This document shows positions 1 through 11,700 of a DNA stretch of 64,000 nt, piece after piece; the stretch's first letter is position 1; the number at the start of each line of letters is the position of its first letter. The translations under genes and the position numbers were made by a program. The notes under the pieces are model-generated. The model was not told where the DNA came from. It saw only the letters and a list, made by a program, of their open reading frames with translations, and did no database searches. The stretch is from Myoxocephalus aenaeus (Eukaryota; Chordata; Actinopteri; Perciformes; Cottidae), in assembly GCA_038501785.1 (NCBI GenBank), contig JBAMJR010000084.1, forward strand, positions 5,346,001 to 5,410,000. Reading direction: 5' to 3'.

Positions 1-1681
1 CCTCTACCTGGAGGTTCTCAACCGGGTACGAGATGTCTCTCTAATACGCTTCACTTCCTTACAGTCTGTCCAGCATTATGGTTCTTTTGGGGTTTTCCCA
101 TTCCCGTGATATCTAAGAAACGCCTGGAGGTGATGTTTACAGAACACATTTTTGGCCCTAACTCAGGAATTCATGTGGTAATTAGGGCTTAAAAAACACA
201 CTAATGGGATTTTGTACAAATACTCCGCCAGTACACAATGTATAGCTCTCATTCATTACAGGGATACATCCACAGTTCGTCCATTCATTGTAGAAATTAC
301 AGAAAAAACATCGTAACTGTAATTACATTTTCCAAAAATAATTTGCCAGTCTGCTGAATGAAGAGTAGCTCCCACGAGGTTGTTTGGTTTCTCTCTGTCT
401 TCAGGCAGGGCGGTAAGATAAGAAAAGGCATCACATGCCAATAACACACAATACACAGTACACGTATGTTGAAGCAGCACTCGACTGACTGTCTGTGTCT
501 GTGTGCAGTTCATCAGCAGCTCCGTCATCCAGAAGTGCGGCCTGAAGGTGCTGTCGGCTCTGGCCGACTGCTCCGGTGCAGTGGACCTGCTCTGCCAGCA
601 GGGGGCGATAGACACGGTGCTGCATACGCTACAGATGTTCCCACGGGAACGAGGTACAGGAAACAACTGGCAAATTAGATTTTTTTTGAAAGTTTTGAGT
701 GTTGAATTGGTAACGATGAGCAGAAAATCCGGCAAACAGGACGAAAAGCAGTGGTTCTGAAACTGTGGGGCGCGACCCTCTAGTGGGGCGCGGAGGTATT
801 ACAGGTGGATTTATTTTCTTCTTTTTTTAATATATATATATTTTTTAATATGTTTTTAATAATCCTTTATGGGGAAATTATTCTCTGCATTTGACCCATC
901 CTCACACATATCTGCACTCATTTTGTTTTGTTTGACACAAGTTGAATGTTATATTTAGTGCAAAACAGGTTATTTTTGCCAAATATTAGTAATTGTTTGC
1001 ACAGATAGAACTTTATTTGCATTTTTCTAACAAAGTGATTGCACGTGTTATTAATTTTTGTCTGATGGAGCGATCTGGTTTACTTCAATTTTCTTTATTC
1101 TATTATTTGAAAAAGCACGGTTGGAGGAGTCACAAAAAGTTGTTTCAATAAAAATTCAGCATGGACTATTTTGTTAGAATATTGTTGCCCCAACAACATT
1201 ATAACAAAATGGCCTGAATTTTTAACTAAACCAGTTTGCAGGAATTGCACACGATCCCTCATCTGAATATGTAAAATCCTCCAGAGATCCACTACTGGGG
1301 CTTCACCCTGCTCACCGACCTCGTATCCAAGAAGAAGCTGTCGAGGATGATCGTCCCGGTTCTGGCCTCCGTTGTGGTCGCGTCCCTCATCGAGTACGGA
1401 GACGACCCGGAGATGCTCCTGAAGGTGACCTGTTAAAATATAGCCGTTAGCTGTGTTCTCCTTGACGGATAGAGAGTGTTGCATGCTTTATGGAATATAC
1501 TGTTCACTCATATTGATCTCACTTCCCTCGACCGTCGTTCTGGTCGCTGCAGTGTTTCCAGGTGGCTTTGAGGATGCTGGACGCCTGTTCAGGAGCGGCC
1601 GCTGAGCTGCAGAGGGAAGACTTCGACAGGCAGATCTTCCGACACCTCAGAGAGGAAACGCCGGACCAGAACAACTGTGCT
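1..1681 (+). CDS. lrrk2: lrrk2 block: C-terminal armadillo repeats
   Basis: Four exon segments (1-25, 509-653, 1285-1424, 1553-1681) encode partial-protein residues 1-146. The 25-bp stub ends in LEVLNR followed by a GTACGA donor. The next exon continues in the same phase with [12 protein letters not shown], and this register matches human LRRK2 just before residue 600. Further landmarks are [12 protein letters not shown], the E-I-H-Y-W-G start of exon 3, and a C-F-Q-V-A-L-R-M helix in exon 4. This is helical scaffold; in mammals the armadillo region helps bind Rab GTPases. The N-terminal half of the domain lies outside the window. Confidence 0.93.
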
Positions 1682-4600
1682 GTGAGTTGGACGGTTGGAA
1701 AACAACAAAACCACAAAAATTGACTCGAAAAACGAATTTACAGATAGTAGGTTAGTGTTGATGCTAATGCTAATGTCAGGGTTCGTTGTTAGTTGTTTTT
1801 TGCGCGCAGAATGATAAAAGCCTTACGATGCCTTTTGATGAGTATTTGATGCTTCTGTATTTATCAACCTGGACCGGATTGTTGTGTCTGAGTGACTGAC
1901 CGGGACAACAATGTGACGTGACGTTGAAAATCTTGGTAGCACTTTATAATAAGTAGACACTTTTTAGCATTAGTAAAGCATGAATAAACAATGGTTCCTC
2001 TTTTATAAAGCATTATTCCAACATGAATACTCATTACCGGTAGTAACTCATTCATAAACACAGTTATGAATGTTTCATTCTTGATTAATAAGCTATGGTT
2101 TCATACTTTATAAATGATGGATTACCCCTTTGTAAATGAAGTATTCACGACTTATAGATGATTAATAAGATCATTTGTAAAGTGTTAGTAAAATGCTGGC
2201 TATCATGATGAAATCAGAATACTTCATTTACAAATGGGGAATTCATAATTTATAAAGTATGAAACCATAGCTTATTAATCAAGAATGAAACATTTATAAC
2301 TGTGTTTATGAATGAGTTACTAATGAGTATTCATGTTGGAATAATGCTTTATAAATGATGAATTCATTGTTTATTCATGCTTTACTAATGCTAAAAAGTG
2401 TCTACTTATTATAAAGTGCTACCAAAATATTTTCTGGAACACGAAGTGAACCTTTTTTTTGCTCAAACAAACTCCATCGTTCTGCCCGTTCGTCGAGCGA
2501 AAGGTAAAGAAAAACGTGTTATTTCTCTGTAGGGTCCTTTCCATAATGTTGTCAGACACAAGCACTTTTATCGGGTTTACATTGACGGTGAGGACTCAAA
2601 AGTCAGCCTCTAAAGGCTTTGCTCGAGTGAAAAGACAATCTCTCTGGTTTTGTTGCTAAAACTTACTGGAAACGATTCAGATTTAAAAAATAAACGGCAG
2701 TAAATACTCGCCAAACTAAGGAGAAAATAGCGTCCAGGTAAAAAAAACTGCTATTTAAAAAAAAAGACGTACAGTACTGAAGGCCAGACGACACACCAGA
2801 CGTGCTCAAATACGGCTGGAAGCTGTAACCACTAATGGAATGAACTGGTTTGAGTGGGAACCCGTTTAACCCCCTCCTCTCCCTGCAGCTGCGCAGGTCG
2901 GCGTGCCTGGCTCTGTCTAAGATGTGGTGCGACTCCCAGCTGCACTACGGCATGCTGGAAAAGGCGTGCGAGGACGGAGACGCCGCGCTGGCCGAGTGTC
3001 TGATCGAGCTGGGAGCCGACATCAACGGGAAGACCCAGACGGAGTCGCTCATCTACCAGGTCAGAGGTCACCAGACAGAAAAACTCACAAATGCATCAGA
3101 TTGGCTCATGTGGAATTAGTTGAGGGAAGTTATTTTGTGTGTGTCATTTTTAGCATATTATGAAATAAAAAATAAAAAATCCAAAATAGATTCACAGGGT
3201 TCTTACGGTCATGGAAAACCTGGAAAAGTCATGGAATTTTAAAATGATTATTTCCAGGCCTGGAAAAGTCCTTGAAAAAAATAAAATCCCCAAAAAGTTT
3301 TGGAAAAGTCATGGAAATGTGTTACATTCATGTGTTCATGTCGTTGAGTTTGAAATAATGAATATGCTTTTAAAACCCGTTGAAAACTGTGGAGGCAGAT
3401 ATTGCTATAAAAACTGTACAATTCACTTTTTTTTTTACTCATAACCAGTAACATATAGACTGATATGTACACATCTGAACACGCAACTCACATTATAATC
3501 TTTTATTATAACACCAACATTATTCAAATAGCCCTAGTGGTTGCAGAGATACACCTTTTTTAGTTTGGGTATGACATTTTCGAGCAGAGGGCTAAAAATA
3601 CGAGGGTTTTCAAAAGATTAAAATAAAGACGCTCAAAATATAAGCAGGCATACATACAGGCATCTATATAAATGTTTATTCTTTTAATCAACCTATTGTC
3701 TCATTCATTTGTGTCATTTAAGGTTTACTGTATGCTTTGGAATTGTTAGTTTAAATACTCAATTTTCTCACTTTTTCATGTTTACACTGAGATTTCACAA
3801 CATAGAAATTTGGTATAAAGTCATGGAAATCCATTGGTCAGAATGTGTATGAACCCTGGATTCAGATGCACAGGAATGTGACCAGATCAGAGACTTCGTA
3901 CCAGCCTTCGGGACACTAATAGACAGATGAATTAACAATAAGAATACCCCTCCCCCGTCCCCTGCAGGTGTGTGAGCGCGGCGGACCCCTGGACCTGGTG
4001 GAGCTCCTGCTCAGCCGAGGCGCCCTCGAGCAGCACCTGCGCCGCGCTCTGGCGGTGAGCGTGAAGCGCGGCGACGGGCCCGCGGTCGTCCAGCTGCTGG
4101 GCCGCCTGGGCCTGGACCTCAACCACAGCGCGCTCTGCCTCGGGGGCTTCAGGCTGGGCCGCCTGGACGCCGCCTGGCTCCGCCCCCTGCTGGCGGAACG
4201 CGGCCGCGCGTTCCGCCTCCGTTCCAACAACAGTGAGGATTTTCACGCTTTTTGCTCTGGTGTTTAGACAGTTGAGTTGTGTTCCTCTCTTCATTTCCGT
4301 GCCCTGCGTTCTGTCTTTAAGGTAAAGGTGTGAACTTGGCGAGGTACGTTCAGTCGTTCCAGAGGTCCAAGAGCGCCGGCGGTCCTCCGAGGTCTCTGGG
4401 CGACCCCTGTCTGACCTCCGGCTACATCTCCGACGAGAGCGACGACTCCAGCTTCAGCTTCGCCTCCGTGGACGACAGTCTGTTCTTCAAAGACGACATG
4501 GAGAGTGACGGTAAAGCGCACAGAGGTCGCACAATACCCGACACGCTGTGCACAATCGGGGGTTAAAGCAGTGGTTCTCAAACTTTTTTTGTCACGCCAC

Positions 4601-5697
4601 ACTTTGGAGGAAGAAATATGTTCATGCCCCAACAAAATTGTAAGGAAATGGTCCATGTTGAATTTTTATTGAAATAACTTTTTGTGACAAGTAAACCAGA
4701 TTGCTCCATCAGACAAAAACAAATAAAATGTGCAATCACTTTGTTAGAACCATGCAAATAAAGTTCTATCTGTGCAAAAAATTACTAATATTTGGCAAAA
4801 AAATAGCTTATTGAGGCTGCAATTAACCTGTTTTGCACTGAATATCTTTTTAAGATAATAACTAAAGGATTATTTAAAAAAATTGGCTTTGCTGTGTGAC
4901 GACTTACTTCAAAACTGAAATGTTCCACATCTCTGTAGCTGTATAGGTAGAACATGTTGTGCATGTTTTATTCATGGTTAATAACAATAAAGACTTTTTA
5001 GTTGATCTTTTAAATATATGACATAGACACGGTAAAGTTTGCTGTTTTCCCCGTCTGGAAATGGATTCGTCCTCATATGCATCGTCGTCTTCTTCTTCTT
5101 TTTTTTTCAGGCTACAAAGAAAATGTTTCTATTTCAGTGTGATTGGTTAAATAAATAAATGCAATTTAAAGTTCCTCGTGTTGCAGAGGCAACTTCACAA
5201 GATGTGGAGAAAAACTGAAAAATAATATAAAGAATAATTGCAGAATAAACAAAGATTTTTTTAAATTTTTAATATTACAAACGATAATCTCAACCCTTTT
5301 AAAAATTAGATCACATGCACCTCAAAGTGAGAGAAAGAACATAACGCACTGTGGCAGTGAATGTAATGTCCGATGAAGATGATGATGATGATGATGTCCT
5401 GCTTCTTCGCAGGAAGTGACTCGCTGTCGGCCGTTCTGTCTCCAAAGCCGCTCAACACATCGACGGAGGAGCTGACGGTGGGGTCCTTCAAGAGGAGGCC
5501 GGGGCGCCGCAGACATGCCAGCGCAGAGGTTAGAGAAAAAGCTTCATCCACATCGTGTGTCAAGTCGTCAGAACATTGGATCTCATGCAAGATCATTTTC
5601 ATATTCTCTATCTTGACTTTCTCTTTATTTAAATTTTTTAACGTAAGATTCAGCTACCTTCAGATAACCTTAAATGACCAGCGCTGACGTGATAAAC

Positions 5698-5731
<34 letters not shown>

Positions 5732-8700
5732 GTTGTCTTGCTGGCAGAGATCCATAAAGGAAAGTTAATATTTTTTTTTTTTTTTTATTTCAGAATTAAG
5801 TGACCTGCTGAAGCTAAGTAATGTGGAAAAATACAGATATTCGTTGTCGTCGTGTCACCTGAGGGTCGCACAGTCACTTAAAATAAATTAAAAAGAAATG
5901 GTTAAAATATGAAGAACGTCTCGCCACAGAAAAGGCGACGATGACTCCAACAGGAAGGGGTCAAACAATTTAAGAGGCTATATTGGTATTGTAGTGTTTT
6001 TACCATGTCACCAATAGCTTCTTATAAATGAATGGGGACGTCTTTACGCTAAATGATTACATTAAGAACTATGTTATAATTCAAATTGCAGAGTCAAAAC
6101 GATGATTATTAAGTGTCATTTATATTTGGTTTTCAAACTCAAACGTTTCTTCAAAGTAATTTAATAAACATCCCCGAGTGAAAACTTCAGCCGACTAAAA
6201 ATCTCTCTTAAGACTCTTTAGGAGTAGATCAGATGTACTTCTCTCCCCTTACTGTTGTTGTTGTTGTTGTTGTTTTTCTCCTTTCCAGAATGGTCAAACT
6301 GAGGCTGAACACAGTGAGCATGTCCAGAGGAGAAGTGGACGGACCGGCTCAGGTCAAAAAGGTTTCAGTTCAACTTCATTCTCATTCTGTCAAAGCTGCA
6401 GGAACGATGACCTCCACGTGTCGATTTAAATCCAAATATATTTAATATACAAACCTGCCTAAGAACATACAGTTCATCTGTAGAGCTCATGATCTACACC
6501 GCTACTAATTTAATGTATACCCTTTTTCTTTTTTTCTTCATTCATTATCTATTTAGTTTATTTTCTTCAACATTCAGACGTAATTTATCTGCATCTGGAT
6601 CTTTCTTCGAATGCACACAGTGACGAGCGCAGGGTGCACCAGATTATTAGATCATAATTCCAGTTAAAGATATAATCTCCCAGACTCCTCGTTGTTCTCT
6701 TTGGCGACGAGCGTTAACTGCAGGTGTGTTTCTGGATCTCCCTTCCCTCTAACTGTCCATGCTGAGCCACAGGCTGATGGCTTCAAAGTCTAATTAAACT
6801 TCAAGAAAAAAAATTAAAAGTTAAAAAAGGATGTAAAACAGGAACGCACAGTAGCTTTTTTTTTACTCAACATAAATTAATTGTCCTTTATTGTTGCCGT
6901 CGGTCAAATCGGTGGCTACACATTCAAATTAATGTACGATTTAACTCACTTTTTGTCAAATTCATAAATTGTTTAACTGTTATTAGTGACTTTGATGAAA
7001 CAAGTAGGAAAAACTAAGATAACTAAACAACTAAACATTAACAAAATCAATTAGCTATAATAAAGCGAGCTCAACACTAGCAAGCAATTCAACTTTACTG
7101 CTCTCATTTCTGTGTGCTTCTTTTAGTACGATGTACGAACAATGCCGATTTAAAAACTACTTATTTAAATAAATAAATACCCTCTCACAAGATGAAAGAC
7201 TCTTGATAGAAGAAAGAACAAAAACACTCGAATATAAATTCACAGCATCTAAAAGATAAATCCTCCTCCAGTTTGACAGGATGCTTTTTCACCCAACTAA
7301 CAGACTAAAGAGATAATTTTTGCTTTCTTTAAACGGTTTATCGGTTTATCGGAAACTGTGTCTTTCCGTCGGCTCGTAGCTAACGGCTTTCCGTCGCCTC
7401 CCCAGTGTTCGGGTCCGGCGAGAGCTCCGCCGCTCCGTCCAGAGAGCGAGAGCGGATCCTCCTGCTGGACCTGTCGGGTAACGAGCTGGACTCTCCGTCC
7501 TGCCTGCTGGATGACGGCTGCGTCCAGCAGCAGCTGGGGCATCTCCTCCGCCTGGACCTGAGCAGCAACAGCCTGCTGGAGTTCCCCTCCGCTCTTTGCC
7601 AGGTAACGCGCGGCATCATCGGCGTATCGGCGTATAAAAAGGTTAAAAAACGAAGCGTGCACTGATTCTTCTTCTTCTTTTCCTGCAGAGTTTGAGGAGT
7701 CTGACTCGACTGGACCTGCAGGGCAACCGGCTGCGGTCGCTGCCGGTGGAGCTGCTGTCGCTGCTGTCGCTGAGCACGCTCAACGTCTCCCGCAACTGCT
7801 TGGGACCCCTGCTGACCTTTGACCCCGCCGTCGCATGCCCGTCACTGCGGCAGCTCAACCTGTCGTTCAACAGAATCACCGCCTTCCCTCACCAGCTGGG
7901 CCGCGCCGTGGCTCAGCTGGAGGAGCTCTCCATGGAAGGGTGAGCTCAACGAGGATATTGCCATTTTAAGACCATTTTAAGGCCATTTATGTCGCTGATA
8001 AAATGATAATATAGTTGCATAATAATGCAGGAACACCCTTTCAAAGAGCAGTGAACTTTTAATTCTTAACCTTTTGGAAACCAAGCCCCCCGTGCCATCA
8101 TATAGCAAGTGCGGAAGCTGATGAACATTTCGGTACCCAGCATGCCCAAATCGGCCAATGTTTTGCCATAAAATAAGTAATTTTTCAATTTTTTTTAACC
8201 GAACGACACAGTTTTTTGACTGAAACTCCTTCCTAACATACCAATGCTTTGTTTTATTGTGATATTCCGATTCTTTAGGTCCTAATCTTTCCAAAAAGGT
8301 GTCTTATTAGTATGTGGGATGTTGTTACGGCACCGAACAATACTGTTTTAAAAACTCTGGAACTCTGGAGGAGTCCACTCATGCTGGATGTTTATAGTTA
8401 TCATCAAAATATCTTTTAAAAGTGATTTTTTTTTTTGCAGATATACATTTTTTTCCCAAGACTTTGCTGAACAAATACATACAATAAACACAAGTATTGG
8501 ATATTAATTCAGGGTTCCTACGACGACTCAAACACAGGGAAAAAGGTCTAGAGACAATATTAGCTCCACAGTTTTCAAGGGGTTAAAGTGCCAATCAAAC
8601 GGATGTTTTAACGGATTTAGCTGAGTAATATTTGAGGGATTTAAATCACATCCTTTGCTTCCTGATTGGACCGCTCAAAAGTAGGCGGGCTTAGATTGTG

Positions 8701-11700
8701 GGCGAGATTCGGAGCAAACTCGCCTCACGTGTTGCTGAAAGTTGCAGATCGATTGACAGGTAGATGTCACGATGTGATTGGTTGAGTTTGGTCGAAACCA
8801 GCTTACCTCAGCACGCTTCATATTTCATTTTAGACGAATATTTAGATATAAAAATACAAAGAGATCGATCTCTGTTCGATATATTGAGGTAATATGACCT
8901 CAGGGGGTTAAAAAGGCATTTTTCCTTTAATCTCCACTTTAAATATATTCAGGAACTGGAATGTGAAAACCTATTTAAATATCCTAAACACATTGAATAA
9001 AACCACACAATCAAAACAATGATACAAATGAACTCTCATGCTTTGTTAAACTCAGTTAAATAATAGTTAAACGATTGGAACAAGGGGTAAAGAGGGTCAT
9101 TCATTCCTCAACAAGCAATATCCTGCCAACCAGTTGCTCAATGTGAGGACCTTTTGTTCACAACATGTTGCCGCTAAGTAACAACAACAACACTCATTTG
9201 GCTTAAACCCAAAATGTTCCCGTCCTGGAGCCGTGTACGAAACGTGGACAGTCCCGTTATGAAGTGAAAGCACTTCACGTGTTTGTTCTTATGACGACAA
9301 CAAAGCCGCATAATAAGATTTTATAAAGTTTTTAACGTTCACAAAGAATTAAAAGCGGACAAATTAGGAGGTTATGAAATTTGATTTAATCAACGTACTG
9401 CAAGCCGGGCACGTCTCCAGTGGTTGTTGGTATTTCTTAAAACAATAACGTTTCATATTAATTAAATAACGTCTTCTCCTCTGTTTCAGGGTTTTTAAAT
9501 TGTGGCTTCTGATCGGAACGGCACATAAATATAATTAGATTGTTACCTGCTGTAAATCCAAATCGTAGTGAACAAATAACTTCTTCATTTTTGTGGTGAA
9601 TGTTTTTTTTTTTGTCATGTTGGTCCTGGGATACACGTGCAGGATGTTTGTCGTCAAGTTAGTGCAGTAGTTCATGAGAAAAAAGCTACAACTATTTTAA
9701 AAAAGGCCCCATTTTCACAAACTAAAGAAATCCCTCAAAATTGTAAATGTTGTAAATGTACGAATCTTAAATTCAGGATTAAAATCATAATATTTAGCAT
9801 CTTATTCTTCATGTTAAAGCAGGTTCCTCAGCCAAAAAAGACACAACATTATTACTTAATTTGCTAAACATTGAATACAGCTGTCTCTCCCTCTTCCTTC
9901 TGGTTTCAGGAACAGCTTAACGGAGCTCTGCGGGCCTCTGTGTCTGCCGGAGATCAAGCTGCTGGACGTGAGCAACAACAGCGTGCAGAACGTTTCTCCA
10001 GACTTCCTGACCGGCTGCCCCAAGCTGGAAACGTTCAGCGCCTCCGTGAACAAAATCTGTGAGCGCTATACATTTATTTGATATATGAAAAAAAGTAATA
10101 AATGTAATCTATAAGGCACTCGAGCATCATGTGACCCCTGATGAGATTACTGGTGTGTGGACTGACCAGGCGGATGAACAGGTTTAGAGAATATTTAAGT
10201 AACGGATGTCCCTCCGAAATTAAATTTACTATGAGGAACTTTTAACTGATTATGAAACCGTCTCAATTCAATACTGAAGCCTCTATATGACGTACATAAG
10301 TGACCATCAGCGAGAAGATTGGCTTTTTCTATATAGTTATTCTTAATCTTACATTCCTGGTGCGCATTTCTGGTGCACGACCGTTTTTATCCACAGGAAA
10401 TCAACACAAAATAAAAGTTCCTCGTACTAAATCACCCCCATCTGGTCAGTCGGGATGATATTTAAACATTCTGGGGGGGAAAAAAGCTTCCATCAAATAG
10501 AAATATTGGAGATTTTGCAATGGATATATTCGAGGAACGAATCCATACAATTTTGAGTTATTCAGCGTTGAATTTCAGTTCATATTTTGTGACGTGGAGA
10601 CTCAGAAACGTCTTTCCTGTCTCCTCCAGGTTCCCTGTCTCACCTCCCGACCAAGATCACAACGCTGAAACTAGCCAACAACAGCTTCACCGATGTCCCC
10701 GAGGCCATCCTTCATCTGCCAAAGTAAGTCGGGTAGTTCTCACGTTTCCATGAACGCATTTCATGCGTCCCTCTCCATACAGTACAAGCTCTTACTCCTC
10801 ACACCTCCATGTGTGCAGCTTGCGCTCGGTGGACATGAGAACCAACCGCATCGCCGCTCTGCCCGGCCCGGGACTCTGGGAGTCCAGCAACCTCCGAGAG
10901 CTGATGTTCAGCCACAACGCCATCGGAGTTCTGGACCTGAGCGGGCCGATCTTCAAGTGGACCCGACTGGAGAAACTCCACCTGAGTGACAACAAGCTCA
11001 GTCAGGTAAAAGAAGTGTCGCTATCAAACGGTTCTAAGTAACGGCATAACTAATCAGGGTTCATACGTATGACAGCCTGTGTTCTTTTTAGCATATTATA
11101 AAATAAATTAAAAATCCAAAATAGATTCACAGGGTTCTTACGGTCATGGAAAACCTGGAAAAGTCATGGAATTTTAAAAATGGTTATTTCCAGGCCTGGA
11201 AAAGTCCTTGAAAAAAATCCCAAAGGTTTAGTAAAAGTCATGTAAATGTGTTATATTCATGTGTTCATGACGTTCATTCACGCTGAGTTTGAAATAATGA
11301 ATATGCTTTTAAAAGAAAGACGCTCAAAATATAAGCAGGCGTACATACAGGCATCTATATAAATGTCTATTCTTTTAATCAAACTATTGTCTCATTCATT
11401 TGTGTCATTTAAGGTTTACTGTATGCTTTGTATTCTCATTGTTAGTTTAAATATTACATTCTCTCACTTTTTCATGTTTACACCCAGATTTCACAAAATG
11501 TTTGGTCATGGACATTTGGTTTAAAGTCATGGAAAAGTCATGGAAATCCATTGGTCAGAATGTGTATGAACCCTGTAATCAGGATCGCACTCGCTAAGGC
11601 TGTGACGGTGCAGTATGTGTCGGTGTCGGTGACGGTGGTGTCGTCTGTGGTCAGATCCCCCAGCAGATCGGCCTGTTGGAAGGCCTCACCTCCCTGGACG

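Noticed and set aside
5373..5400. Poly-Met ORF start from ATGATG repeats upstream of an lrrk2 exon
   Set aside because: It is a GAT trinucleotide run in the intron just before the acceptor at 5412; the exon reads in through the splice junction.
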